A stretch of DNA of 64,000 nt from Pseudoscleropodium purum (Eukaryota > Streptophyta > Bryopsida > Hypnales > Brachytheciaceae): assembly GCA_963969395.1 (NCBI GenBank), contig OZ017796.1, forward strand, positions 13,518,501 to 13,582,500, in the 5' to 3' direction. This document shows positions 1 to 12,314 of the stretch, piece after piece (position 1 is the first letter of the stretch; each line of letters starts with the position of its first letter). Position numbers and translations under genes: made by a program. The notes under the pieces were generated by a model that was given only the letters and a program-made list of their open reading frames with translations, was not told the origin of the DNA and did no database searches.

Positions 1-481
1 CATTATACTCACAAAAATCGCTCTAGAGTATAACTAAGTGACTCTAAAGATCGAACCCACGAGATCCTGTGAAGTATCTAGCTCTATTAACCAGTTAAGC
101 TCAGTCAGTATCCCAATCTTACTTTCCGGTCCTAGATCTAGAACCAAAAATACCACCACACCGGATAACTATAGACCGGATTACTCCTTCTTCCGGTCCT
201 ACTAACGATCCGGTCTGTACAAATACCCCAAATCCCAGGATCTCACAACTTCCGGTCCTGGAAATCCGTCCTGACCAATCCGGTCGGGATGGTCATCCTG
301 TATTCGTAATCCTATCCGGTTTAGTTTTGCCTCTGTTTCACCATCAGAGGGGTCCCCGCTTAATTTTGAGAGTGGTAGGCCCACCACTCCTTCCGTGACT
401 TATAGTGGCTGAAGACCCACTGTCCTACTTCCTAAACTCCTAAGCTAATCCGGATCCGGTTTGGTCCTTCACAACAACCCA
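1..481 (-). repeat. Partial LTR-like repeat, tandem copy at window edge
   Basis: This segment repeats the sequence that begins again at 510 with only scattered differences. It stops inside the repeat body, after the CAACAACCCA block, and joins directly to the TGTCGCAGC terminus of the next copy at 482. It is therefore a truncated extra copy in the same orientation, made by partial tandem duplication or by insertion of one LTR into another. The left boundary lies outside the window. Confidence 0.75.
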
Positions 482-1398
482 TGTCGCAGCACAGGGCAGG
501 TCAATTCCCCATTATACTCACAAAAATCGCTCTAGAGTATAACTAAGTGACTCTAAAGATCGAACCCACGAGATCCTGTGAAGTATCTAGCTCTATTAAG
601 CAGTTAAGCTAAGTCAGTATCCCAATCTTACTTTCCGGTCCTAGATCTAGAACCAGAAATACTACCACACCGGATAACTACAGACCGGATTACTCCTTCT
701 TCCGGTCCTACTAACTATCCGGTCCGTACAAATACCCAAATCCCAGGATCTCACGACTTCCGATCCTGGAAATCCGTCCTGACCAATCCGGTCGGGATGG
801 TCATCCTGTACTCGTAATCCTATCCGGTTTGGTTTTGCCTCTGTTTCACCATCAGAGGGGTCGCCGCTTAATTTTGAGAGTGGTAGGCCCACCACTCCTT
901 CCGTGACTTATAGTGGCTGAAGACCCACTGTCCTACCTTCTAGACTCCTAAGCTAATCCGGATCCGGTTTGGTCCTTCACAACAACCCAGATAGCAATCC
1001 GGGTCGTAGGTCACACAAAGACCCCACACTCGATCCTCTCGTACTACAACGACCTTGATGCTACTTCCGATCCGTGCGAAGACAGGTGGTTACAAGTGCA
1101 CCCGTCCGTTCCAACATCAACTAAAGTTCTTCCGTTACCCATACGGGTGGTGAGACCTCACAGGAGATCGGACACTCGACCGGATTTCCCACCCGGGAGT
1201 TCTAGCGCAGCTAAGGAATCCCTCCCTACCCGCCTAGCCTAACAACGGCTTTCTCACCCGGAATCTCAAACTCTAGACGTGCTGAGGAACTAAGTTCACT
1301 CCCAACTCTTCGGTACCTACTCACATGCACCTTGGATCGGAAAATAAACACCAAGGGGAGAAATCACTTACAAACTAACTCGTACTATCCTAACTCCA
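482..1398 (-). repeat. LTR-like repeat, 917 bp, left copy
   Basis: Read on the minus strand this starts TGGAGTTAGG and ends GCTGCGACA, so it has the TG...CA form of an LTR. It matches 3780-4697 along its whole length, but in the opposite orientation. It lies downstream of the minus-strand gag-like gene, the position of a 3' LTR. No clear purine tract or 5-bp target duplication was found at its borders. It could instead be one arm of a long inverted-repeat element. Confidence 0.65.
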
Positions 1399-1657
1399 CA
1401 TCATACAATCCTGTCGCGCTGGAGAGAGATACACAACGAAGAGAATAGAAAGGTACAAGAAGTTTGCAAAATGAACAACTCCCAATTCCCATCTCAGGAA
1501 CCGATTTATATACAAAGGGTCAAAACCCTAAAAGCACAAAAAGGAGCGGAAAACCCGTGGGGGTCCGCCGCCACCTAAATCTAACTTCCGGTCTAACCTA
1601 ATACTATTGAGCCGGATCCGGATCCGCTCCTACTCCTTACTGAAATTAAAATCCTAT

Positions 1658-3322
1658 CTACCCTACAACTCTAGATCCTATCGTCGGGCTTCCGACCTCC
1701 GGGACTAGCTCCTCGAAAACTTCACTCAAATTCCGGACCCGTTCCCCCTCCGCAGGATTCGATCCGGGTGGAGACTCCAAGTCGATGGTAATATCCGGTC
1801 TCGAGCCCGGAGTCCCAGTCCGTGCAGACTTCTTGGACTCAGGAGTCCAATCCTTCCTGTCCTTCGCCATAGTTGCATCCGGAAAGAGGTCCGGTAGAGA
1901 GATGTCCGAAAGGTGAATACCTTTGTCGCACGTCGCTCCCGTCAGCTTCCGGCTGCTCTCCTCGATCCGGTCCGCTGCCTTCCGCCCCTCCACCATTGCC
2001 GTCTCCACCTGCTCGGCGAAGTCCGCGAGAATCCGGACCATCCGGGAACCGGATAGTTTCTTCTCTTCGTGGATCTTCTCGTCGAAGAGCTTCGCCTTGG
2101 CCGCTGCCGTTCCGGTCTCTCCCAGGACCGTCTTGATCTGCTCGGCCACCTTCCGAGTCTCCTCCGCCATCTCCCGAGCGGCCGTCACGTCTTCCTGATA
2201 GGCGAAAAGTGTTGCCTTCAGTTTATCTACCTCCTCCTGCAACCGGCGGATCTCGGCTTCCTGCTTCCGGGTCTCTTCCGGATTCGTGATGCATTGCGCC
2301 ACTTGTTCCGCCAAGTTGCTGTCCGGTGCAGCACCCACCAACTTGCCGATTGCCGCAAGCGTCCTGTGCTTGACCTCCCAATCCGCCCTGATGTTGCAGA
2401 GGACGTTGATCAGACCGTTGAACGGATCTTGCATATCCGGATCTCCCCCGGAATTGGTCTTCTTGGCTTCCGGTTTCTCCTCCGGGGCCGGTTTGTCTTG
2501 ACCGGGAGGCGTCCCGCGCTTGTGTGGAGGCGTCAGCTTCTGTCGCTTGATCGGCGGCATCGGCTCCTCCTCTTCCTCGCTGGACTCCCGGTCTGAGTCG
2601 GAATCGGATTCCGCTTCGTCATCCGTCTCCGACTCCCCATACTTCAGGAGCACTTCCTACGTCTTCCACGCCTTCTCCTCTATGTTGGTGAGGACTTGGT
2701 TCTCCCGATAGAGGTGGAAGAGGTAAGGGCACACTGAAGTGGCCCTTTTCTTCCCAACCCTACTAACAAGCTGGGCCACGAGATCGGAAATGATCCGTGC
2801 CCAATCCACTTTCCGGGTACCACTGAGGGCACCGAAAATGGTGTTGCCCAGGGTGATCGTCACCCTGGTCGGCTTTTCCGGGTGAAGAACCGGAACCAGG
2901 AATTGCAGGAGCCGACGGTGTCGGTCGTCCAAGCAATCCTCGACCGCGTATCCGTCCTTCGGGTTGACGGCTCCCTTGAACTTCCCTCGGACAAACTCAT
3001 CCTTCCGGCTCGCCATTCCCAAACCTCCTGCCCGGAAACCGTAAACCGCTCTCCACATCCCCTCGTTCCAGCTGACGGGAGCTCCCCTCACGGTGTTGTC
3101 AAACTGGTTGGACAACTTTCCGAGGAGCTCCTTGACCATTCTCTCCTCCCTAAAACCCCAAGGTTTCTCGGCAAACCCTACGCAACCCATGGATCTGAGA
3201 TCATCCATGAGTTCAGCCTTTTCCGGCTCTGTGGAGGGAATAACCGGAATGACTTTCCGGAGCTTCACCTCGCCTCCAGAGGGACTCGCTTGCCTCGACC
3301 TACGTAGCTGAGGCATTCCCAC
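1658..3322 (-). CDS. Gag-like mobile-element protein with one in-frame TAG
   Basis: One minus-strand frame runs for about 554 codons, interrupted only by TAG at 2657-2659. The first ~220 residues form a compact domain with the block RKVDWARII and ending CPYLFHLYRENQV; related blocks recur near 57.0-57.6 kb and 63.5-64.0 kb. The second part starts with an acidic Ser/Glu tract, then a basic PPIKRQK stretch like a nuclear signal, then Ala/Glu/Lys-rich coiled coil. The layout resembles gag-like proteins of plant LARD or 'putative plant transposon protein' families; this is a shape match only. No protease, RT or integrase follows. The TAG may be a nonsense mutation or a readthrough codon. The 5' boundary is the ATG at 3320-3322, 178 bp below a TATA box. 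Confidence 0.6.
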
Positions 3323-3499
3323 TCACATCTACCTCACTCTCTCCTAGCCGCACGTCCCGTTCCTCACTTCCTCTCTCCGATCTCAACCGGAAGCAGAACA
3401 GACAAAACACAAACGCTCAGACGCACAAACGACAAAAACTCAACCGCGCACGCTCAAGGTCGAGTTTCTAAAAGGGGGTGCAACAGTGAAAGCTCCTCC

Positions 3500-3506
3500 T
3501 TTTATA
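3500..3506 (-). promoter_or_regulatory. TATA box of the gag-like gene
   Basis: Minus strand reads TATAAAAGGAGG, 178 bp upstream of the gag-like ATG and outside both LTR-like repeats. This suggests a private internal promoter. The tract 3323-3779 otherwise holds leader-like sequence with no protein frame. Confidence 0.45.
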
Positions 3507-3779
3507 GTCCCTGGACCCTTTCCGGTTTGTCATCATGAATCCGGTTTACCATCATAATCCGGTTCATCATCATCATCCGGTCCTAGACCTAATCCGTGTT
3601 ACATTCCGTGTCCGTCGTTAGTTACTCCTGACCGGATTAGATCCAAGAAGCCCACTACTTCACGTTCCGTGCTAATTCTGAGTTTTCCTTCCCCACCTAA
3701 TCGGATCCGGTTAGCTAATGACTAGTTTCCGTTCCTATTTGGGTGTATACTAAGAAAATCAAAATTCTAAGCTGCGACA

Positions 3780-4697
3780 TGGAGTTAGGATAGTGTGAGC
3801 CGGTTTGCGAGTGATTTCTCCCCTTGGTGTTTATTTTTCGATCCTAGGTGCATGTGAGTAGGTATCTAAGAGTTGGGAGTGAACTTAGTTCCTCAGCATG
3901 TCTAGAGTTTGAGATTCCGGGTGAGAAAGCCGTTGTTAGGCAAGGCGGGTAGAGAGGGATTCTTTAGCTGCGCTTGAACTCCCGGGTAGGAAATCCGGTC
4001 GAGTGTCCGATCTCCTGTCAAGTCTCGCCACCCGTGTGGGTAAACGGAAGAACTTTAGTTGATGTTGGAACGGACAGGTACACTTGTAACCACCTATCTT
4101 CGCACAGATCAGAAGTAGCATCAAGGTCGTTGTAGTGTGAAAGGGTCGAGTGTGGGGTCTTTGTGTGACCTACAACTCGGATTGCTATCTGGGTTATTGT
4201 GAAGGACCAAACCGGATCCGGATTAGCTTAGGAGTTTAGGAAGTAGGACAATGGGTCTTCAGCCACTATAAGTCACGGAAGGAGTGGTGGGCCTACCACT
4301 CTCAAAATTAAGCGGCGACCCCTCTGATGGTAAAACAAAGGCAAAACCAAACCGGATAGGATTACGGATACATGATGACCATCCGGACCGGATTGGTCAG
4401 GACGGATTTCTAGGACCGGAAGTTGTAAGATCCTAGGATTTGGATATTTGTACAGACCGAATAGTTAGTAGGATCGGAAGAAGGAGTAATCCGGTCTATA
4501 GTTATCCGGTATGGTGGTATTTTTGGTTCTAGATCTAGGACCGGAAAGTAAGATTGGGATACTGACTGAGCTTAACTACTTAATAGAGCTAGATACTTCA
4601 CAAGATCTCGTGGGTTCGATCTTTAGAGTCACTTAGTTATACTCTAGAGCGATTTTTGTGAGTATAATGGGAAATTTACCTGCCCTGTGCTGCGACA
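3780..4697 (+). repeat. LTR-like repeat, 918 bp, right copy
   Basis: Starts TGGAGTTAGG and ends GCTGCGACA; it is the inverted partner of 482-1398. The 9-bp GCTGCGACA also sits just before its start (3771-3779), so the repeat is bracketed by direct 9-mers, one of which is its own terminus. Its outer end cuts into the copia relic at 4698. Confidence 0.65.
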
Positions 4698-6243
4698 GCC
4701 CGCACACATCCGAATGCACAAGCTGCAATGGCTTGGTGGCGCGCATTGCCCCATCCTTGGGGAAGGACTGCCTCGCGTGTTTGCCCTCAATGCACCCCTT
4801 ACACACCATAGAACTCCAATCATGCTTGCAAGAAGAGAGGTTTAGACCCTTCACCATGTATTAGAGGCTCTTCATGCTCTTCACATTCAAGTGCCCAAGC
4901 CTCCTATGCCAAAGCTCCACAAGGTCTTCATGGGCTGATCCTTGGGCAACACACACCAAGGAAGTGCCATTCACCTTGGTGAAATGGAGGTGGTACAAGT
5001 TGCCCTCACGAGGGGCTGATGCAATCAAAACTCCACTTGGTGAACGCACCACACACCCCACCATGTTGAAATGCACTTTCAAACCTCCCAAAGACAATTT
5101 GCTCATCGAAAGCAAGTTGGCATGCAACTTGGGGACATGGAGCACCTCTTGGATTTGGATCCTCCTGGTCTTCCCCTTCACTTGCACCTCCACAAGGATC
5201 TCCCCCATGCCAAGGGCCTCCACCATGCCATTGTCTCCCAAATAAATCTTCTTCCCCGAAATGGGCTGATACGTGTGGAAGGCATCTCGATGGCTAGTCA
5301 TATGTTGCATAGCCCCCGAGTCCACAATCCAAGTGAACATGTTGGCCTTCTCCCCTCCTCCATTGGCTGCAAAGGCGAAACCCTCTTCTTCCTCCTCTTT
5401 GGAAGCTAGGTGTGCACTCTCCTTGTCCTTGCCTTGGCTGATCTTGCAATGCCTAGCAATGTGGCCCGGTTTGCCACACTTGAAGCACGTCCTTGTCTCC
5501 TTGAACGCCTTGGTGTTGCCACCTTTTCCATGTCTTGAGACAAGCGCTGATCCCTCCCCTTAGGCCTTATTCTCCTTGCGCTTGGTCAGTTCATGCATCA
5601 AGCGTGCAGTCACAAACTCCATGGTCAGCTCCTTGGTGGGCCTCGTCTCCAATGCAGTGATGAGGAACTCATAAGACGATGGCAAGCTTGCCAACAAGGT
5701 CATCACCACATCTCCCTCGGTCACGGGCACCTCCAAACAAGCCAATTCATCCGCAAGAGCCTTGACCTTGTTGACGTGATCCAACAAATCGTCCTCCTCT
5801 TGCATCTTGCTAGTGAAGAACTTGCGGCGAAGAAATAGGAGGTTGGAGAGGCTCTTGGTCTCATGGATGTTGCAAAGGGTGGTCCATGCTTGGGTTGGTC
5901 CCTTGCAATGGCGAATGTGTGCAATTTGGGGATCCACAAGGTTGATGGCAATGAGAGCAAAGGCCTTCTTCTCCTTCCTCTCCCATACCTTTTTGGTCTT
6001 TGGATCCGCATCTTCACTTCGAGGCTCCTCACTCCCATCCACCACGTCCCACAAGTCCTTCTCCGCAAGGATCATCTCCATCTTGAACTTCCACATGCCA
6101 AAGTTCTCTCCATCAAACTTGTCAATGATGCGCACGGCCTCTCCTCCACTGGATGCCATGGTGACGCAGCTCCCACTATGTTGGATTTCACTGGAAGGGT
6201 CTTCTTCTGTTGGTGTCGGCTGGCAGCCGATACAAGTGGTCAC
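4698..6243 (-). pseudogene. Ty1/copia gag-protease relic, truncated at the integrase start
   Basis: One minus-strand frame carries the front half of a copia polyprotein. It has a UBN2-type Gag domain (FDGENFGMWKFKME near 6100), a CCHC knuckle CFKCGKPGHIARHC near 5450-5490, the aspartic protease motif WIVDSG near 5315, then the GAG-pre-integrase HHCC region (LWHRRLGHLN, CKGCIEGKHAR). It ends at the first integrase residues (HSDVCG), where the LTR-like repeat begins at 4697. In-frame TAA codons lie at 5560-5562 and just after KSL near 4861. Reverse transcriptase and RNase H are absent. Probable start is the Met of MASSGGEAV near 6155; the upstream Met at 6243 may be leader. A dead fragment. Confidence 0.9.
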
Positions 6244-7483
6244 ATAGAAAAAAAAAAAAAAAAAATTTTTTTTTTAAGTCGGCGCTGAATGCAGCGTTCA
6301 AATGAGTGAAAACAATTCCGATTATTTATACTTGCACTTCTGTGCACAATACAAAACTACATGGCCTTAAGTACCAAGAAGTCCGCTACAGTAAGAGGCA
6401 CTTCGCCCGAGCAGCCCAAGCGTTCTACATTCATGTTAGTTGCCCGCGTAGGCATACAAATCCAATCGCAGTCCACAGGCATGGCTCATCACTTGGACAT
6501 GACCGTCATCCTCTACCATACCTTAGTCCTGTAATCAATAAACCATTCTCTACCTTCTTGAAACCAAGCCATGGCCAACTCACCCATCCGAAAACAGTAA
6601 ACCCGGCCGAGGCCTCCCAAACATCTTTTCCACCTCCAATTCAGACCCTAATGAAGCTCCAAACTTCCAATCAGCCCTAAATGGAGGCTACTACTCACAA
6701 TCAGCACCTCAAGGGCAACAATGGCCTCCAACACCCCTAGTTGGATTACCCAAACTCCAAAGTAGCCTACTTGCCTCTCAATGGCTCCACAAGGCTCACA
6801 AAGACACAACTCAGCCCTTAATGGATTAGCAAATACCTCAAGCAACCCAAAGGTGCTTCCAAGCCTCACAAAAGACTCTCACTAGATTGCAATTGCCACA
6901 ATCACAATCAACAATGCACCCAAATGCATAATCAGCCCTCAATGGGCTCTCAATGTACTCTTCTAAGCACAAACTCAAACTAGGAGTATGCAACCAGCCC
7001 TCACAAGGTGTGATTACTACCATAAGCAATCTCTCACCCAAAATGCACTCAAAACCTCACAAACCAAAAAACCCCAAATAACTCATACCATATGGTTTGT
7101 AGGTGAATAAGACACAAAACGCTGATTGCTCCTCCAAGCTCCAAGATCGTCTCCAAATGATATGAAATTCTCCCTCAAGCGCAACTCCAAGTGCGTGGGC
7201 CCATAACCTATTGAAATTACAAAGTTATGTATGAGAGAAAGGCTTTACTTAGATGGTAGGACGATACCAAGCCACATAAGTGGGCTCAACTTAAGCGAGA
7301 AGTCTTTCCTAGTTATCCACAAACCATGTGGGATAACTAACTACATTGGGTTGCCTTTGACTACGAGCAATACCCATGGACTCTAACACTAACTAAGTGT
7401 CTAAAGCAACTTCTAAGGCTAACTGTACATGGTCTACACTAGTATGTACAGAATCTCTAACAAAATAAAAGGCACATAATCAG
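6244..7483. other. No gene seen; likely copia leader/LTR remnant and intergenic DNA
   Basis: Starts with an abutting poly-A/poly-T tract (about 6248-6275). The rest has short frames with no recognisable family. Its position upstream of the copia gag makes a degraded 5' LTR or leader plausible, but no primer-binding site or LTR ends were found. Confidence 0.4.
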
Positions 7484-9650
7484 ATTAAGGATGGTAAAGA
7501 TTCTAGTCGACTTCGAAGCTTGGATGGGGATTGTTTTGAAGGACATGTGCAAGTTTTTGGGATACTTTGGATCCAAAATGGACCATTGATTTAGAAGGGT
7601 TTTTGGAAGTCTCTAGGAACAAATTTCGAAATACTCCAGTTTGACAAACTCTGATCTGGTAGGCTTCTAGTGGTCCGATTCAGCCACAATTAGAGGGATT
7701 AAAGTCTATCTTCACTCTAGTGGCAAGTCCATCAAGCATAAACTCCATTAAGACTAGTGGTACTAGAGCAAAAGAAAGGGGCAAGTGAAAATCCCGTTTC
7801 GACAAAGCATGGAGTTTCCGTCCAAATTCTCCCACTACTTGGGAAAATCACGATTGGAAAGTTCATGATATCTGGACTGGCTGTTTGCAGCAACCTCAAT
7901 GCACGGATTGGAATGAGGACGAATCCAGCCCAATTTCATCTACAAGATTTCTTACATATGTTATGGTTGTCATAGTGGACGGACATCCGGTTCGCCCGTC
8001 CGTTAAAGGTCTCACCCGTCTGATATAGTCAACATATAGTTGGCTTTCTGATAACGGAAAAATAGGCCACGTGGATGCCATGTGGATTAAGGAACATGCT
8101 GGGCGCGGACAAGGTGACGTGTCATTCCGCAAAATTGCACAAGTTACAAAATTAAAGCCGTCCGGACCGTCCGTCCGTTCGGTCCGGTTTGCCTGTCCGT
8201 CCCGTCCAATGACCCTAACTCGCCCGTTATGACAACCATGGCATATGTAGCAATTGATACCAAAGTGGGATTGTATTGAGATTGAATTGAGTGGGTCGCC
8301 GCAAGCCAATGATCCGAAGATTCAGAAGATAGAGGAGTCGGAAGAAGAGGTGTTAAAGTCTAGATCTAAAGAGGAGATAGAATTTGAAGACTCGCTTCCA
8401 AAGGTTTCACGTAAGCCTCACACTCGGTCATCAACAAAAAATATACCGGTGAAGATTTCGATGAAGACTCCAGGCAATCAAAGCAGAAGCAACTCAAAAA
8501 AAATACGACTAGGTAAATGATAGCTGATAGTTGGAATTTTCATTCCGAAACAAGATTTCCAAGCATGGGTCGGGATTCTAGATTGTTTTAGAGGTTTTGA
8601 ATTTGTAGGGACAATTGGGCAGTGAACATTCCGGATATCTCAAGTTGTTTACTAGTTGGTTGCCTTGATTTCTAGGGTGCCTTTTTGGCTTTTGAGGTGT
8701 TGACTTTGGTTTTGGTTTTGGTTTTTAAGGGCAAACAAGTTTATTGCCCTATCATTCCATCCTAGCAATTATTTTGTATATTTCATTTCCTTCTTTAATT
8801 TGACCCACCTAGTGGACATTCTGATTCCAATCTTGTATCTAGGTTGTGTTGGTTTGTTGCTTGGAGTGTTGAGATGTGAAAAGGACGAGTGAGAAGGAAT
8901 TCGGATTTCGGATAACTAGATTGGATTGAGGGAGTACTATTGTAATGATGTTAAATTCGTGACAAAAAAGCTACATGTGGTACTTTTGAACTACTGGAAT
9001 GGTAATCTGGTTTTTAGTAAAGAGTGGTATGAGTGCAAATCCGGAATTGGAAACGATTATGTGCAGAGATTAGCGACTACCAAAGAAAACTCCCATTCAC
9101 CGGAAGGTTTGCCAACCTTGGGATCCACCTTACATCTAGAAAGATTATCCTCTACATGAGTTCTAAATGCTTGAAATCTATCGTTGTAGTAAGGAGGAGT
9201 GAATGCGATCTTGAGTGATCTGCATTTTGGATCAGCCATCCGAAATATTATGAAGATCCGGATCTACTTTCTGTGCTACAATACCTTGAATATTTGGGTG
9301 TTTGTTTGTTTGTTTTTGCTTGTGTTGTGAATAGACTAGACTGGTAAAGTCCCTACCCCTCGAAAGATCAAGAGCAGACCTTTGATAGTAAAACAGAGGA
9401 ATTGAAAACTAGTGTATTGAGAGACATAATCAGAAACTGGGTGATATCAGGTTTGGATTGAAATCTAGATAGTAGTTGATTCCGAAAAAAGAGCAGAAAA
9501 GAGTAGTTGGAAGAGGAGAAAATGATCATCTGGATATTGAAGTTTGGGAGAACATTTAGAATTCTCTGGGACGATATTTCATGTCATCTTACTACATTTT
9601 CGTGTGTAAAGATACTTATGCCAAAATTGCGCGTGCGACAAATTACATTA
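7484..9650 (+). mobile_element. Pol-less retroelement-like copy A, 5' truncated
   Basis: This matches the element at 56590-60009, from its mid coding region (compare 58150 onward) through its 3' end. Recognisable blocks are the VSVQILPLLGKITIGKF stretch at ~7815, the Glu-rich segment at 8300-8400, the conserved 3' region 8926-9240, and the terminal block ending GTGCGACA near 9646. The coding frame has several stops. A 279-bp hAT MITE interrupts it at 7962-8240. Confidence 0.75.
7962..8240. mobile_element. hAT-type MITE, 279 bp, with 8-bp target duplication
   Basis: Ends are TATGGTTGTCATA and its inverted partner TATGACAACCATG. Flanks are ACATATGT (7954-7961) and GCATATGT (8241-8248), a 7/8 match of hAT length. 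The interior is rich in GTCCG and CCGTCC. It splits the coding relic of copy A; the homologous uninterrupted sequence lies at about 58618-58640, which serves as an empty site. It has no coding capacity. Confidence 0.85.
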
Positions 9651-11742
9651 ACATTGCAAAAAGAAAAATACTGATTTACCAGCATTGAGTGAGTGAGCTC
9701 TAGATCTCTACAGTTCTATTGCAGATGAGATTCAATGCTATTTCTTAAAATTGCATGGCCTCCTCCCTTGCAAACTGCATAGGAACATTTATAGCTACTA
9801 AAGAGACACTGATCTATTCTTGACTGTTCTAATATATTCAAAGCCGAGTACAAATCAAAGACAATGTTTTTCTCCATGGAAAAGTGGGAAAAAATGCACA
9901 GTGCAAACGAAAGTGACTACTGAAGAAGAGATTTGTATGGCTCAAAGCCCTAGTTCTGGAGACAAAGGTAGATATGAAGGCTTTTGAAGTTGCTAATATG
10001 GTTGACCTTGAAGATGTGTCAGAAGACGGAAGAAACAATCAAACAAATGATATATTATGACAAAAGCCTTTTATTACAAGGTTATTTCGGATTTGTGTTT
10101 TTAACTATGATGACAAAATTTTGTCTACTTGGAAAGCAATATTTTGGGAAAAGAAGTTTGAAGTTAGTATTGTTACTCACGATGAATTGCTTAACAAAAG
10201 TTGCTGGAATTAATGAATTAGAATACATTTGTTCATTCATATACAATATGAATAAACTATGATTCATTTTATGAAAAAATATGTAACATAATTGAAAGTG
10301 ATTTGCTATGTAGGCTTCATAAATAAGATACTTCTAAGGAAGCTCAAACTATATTTTTATCAAGTTGTGCATATGGAGAACATAGAGTATCAAACGCTAT
10401 AAGGTAGACTTATTATTAAGTTTGTTGTAATTTTTTAAACAATTTGTACTTATTGTACTAGTAAGTGAAGTGAATGGCTGACGACGTATTTGTATTCTTT
10501 AGGGTTTTCTGATTCTGTAGTTATCAAATGCATCTGGATAAGATTAGAGAATTAAAAATTTTGGTCAATTTGTTGTAATCTAAGAGGACTAATAGACAAT
10601 GGAAATGTGGTTTTCTTTGTAGGTAAATAACATGTATTATCTTTCTTAAATAAGGCAAGAGAAGATGGTTGTGGATGATCCATATTTAGAAAACGTATTT
10701 ATTGTCAAAACCTAGAGAAACAAATTTTAGTTATTTCAAATAGAATTTAAAGTAAAAAATTCACTCTCAATATATATTTTTTTTATTCTATCGATTAAAA
10801 ACAAAGAAATTACTAGAAGTATGAATTAGCTAATTATAACGTCTTTTAATTGAAATAAAGTAGTTAAAGAGGAACAAGTCCAGAAGTTACAAGAAGAAAG
10901 AGATAGCATCAAGTTTTAATTGGAGTGGACAAAAAGGGAGCTAAATGCGGTGTTGTATTGAGAGCATTCGCCTCGAGAAATTACAGAGATTTTGGCTGCA
11001 ACCAGAAATGGCTTGGGAATGAAAGAAGTTGTAAGATGATAAAAAATCAAAAGTAAATTCATCACTTGCAAATTCACCCTACTTTGAACTTGAACATTGA
11101 ATCTTCTAAATCGTTATTGAACTACTATCCATTGATCTATCTTGTATTGATTGGCTTTAAATAGATGTAAGGTTTAAGGAGTGTAATAAGATCCCACAAC
11201 TTCAAACGGGTAAAACGGGACGGCCAAACGACAAGCTGAATCATTCAAAAGATTGACTTTTAAACTTTTAAACTTCTAGTGATCAGCTTTAAGAACCAAG
11301 CTTCATTGTGAGAACAAGCAAGTCTCAATCATATGGGCCATTAACTTCACTTCGTCACCCAATCTTGACCATGTGTGCAATTAACCCTACTTCGTCACCT
11401 ATGGCACAAAATGAGGCTAGCATTGATGTAATTCAAACCGCCTACAACGACAAATTTTACAAAGCCACAAGCCACACACACACACACACACATACACATC
11501 TTCAAAACCTCCTCCAATCTCCAACTTCAACCTTCAATTCTCAATTTGAACTTTGAATGAGTGTCGCCATTGTTTCATAACTCCAAATGAAATGAGTGAT
11601 AGTTTTTTGAAAAGTTAATACAAACTCTATTTTTCTTTCAAATTTCAAATAATTCTAAAACTCTACCTAACTTCTATGACCATCCAAAATTTCAGTCTTT
11701 TATAGTCGGTTGAAGTCTATGCCTTTTAATTTTGAAAGCAAT
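9651..11742. other. AT-rich intergenic tract with one retroelement scrap
   Basis: There is no gene here. About 10866-10955 matches 57930-58015 of the pol-less element (the coiled-coil QKLQEERDS block), so it is a detached fragment of that family. A CA-repeat microsatellite lies at about 11474-11500. The rest is AT-rich and not recognised. Confidence 0.55.
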
Positions 11743-11750
11743 AAACCTCC

Positions 11751-12182
11751 CAAGGTTGATAGGACGGTTGGACGTTCGGACGCGGACGTTGTGTCCGCAG
11801 CGTCCGTTGACATTCGCAATCCCGACGAACGCAGCATCCGCCGGGATTGCCCCGTCCGCCTGTTCCCTCGTCCGCCCCGTCCGCCCTGTTTCCCCCGACT
11901 ACAAAAATATATTTCATATTTTAGCTTATACATAAATAGTGATATACAACTCTATTGAATTGCAATTGCAATATAAGAAAAATCAAAATCAAAATGACTT
12001 CACTCTCAATCTCTCATTGGTGAAAACAATCAAAACATAAAACCCAAAACAGGTTTTCTAAGCCGCCCCACCCGTTCGCCTTCTGACGGTGGGAGGCACG
12101 CTGCATCTGCTGGCGTTCGTGAGGACGGATAGATGGGTTACGGACGCTATTTTGGGGCGAACGTACTGATTTGTCAACCTTG
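11751..12182 (+). mobile_element. hAT MITE, 432 bp, with perfect 8-bp target duplication
   Basis: Left end CAAGGTTGA, right end TCAACCTTG. Exact AAACCTCC direct repeats flank it at 11743-11750 and 12183-12190. CpG-rich GGACG motifs fill both subterminal regions. Its right two thirds (about 11900-12182) match the 3' end of the transposase-bearing element (about 21527-21831) in the same orientation. It is therefore best read as an internal-deletion derivative mobilised by that transposase. Confidence 0.92.
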
Positions 12183-12248
12183 AAACCTCCCTTCACTCAA
12201 ATAGGCACAACTTTTAATTTACAACTTCAATTTAGAAACTAGACACTA

Positions 12249-12281
12249 TTTGTCAATCTTGTCTTTCATACTCCTTTAATG

Positions 12282-12314
<33 letters not shown>

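Noticed and set aside
1873..2711. Plus-strand open frames opposite the gag-like gene
   Set aside because: They are antisense shadows of the GC-rich minus-strand frame, with no recognisable domain.
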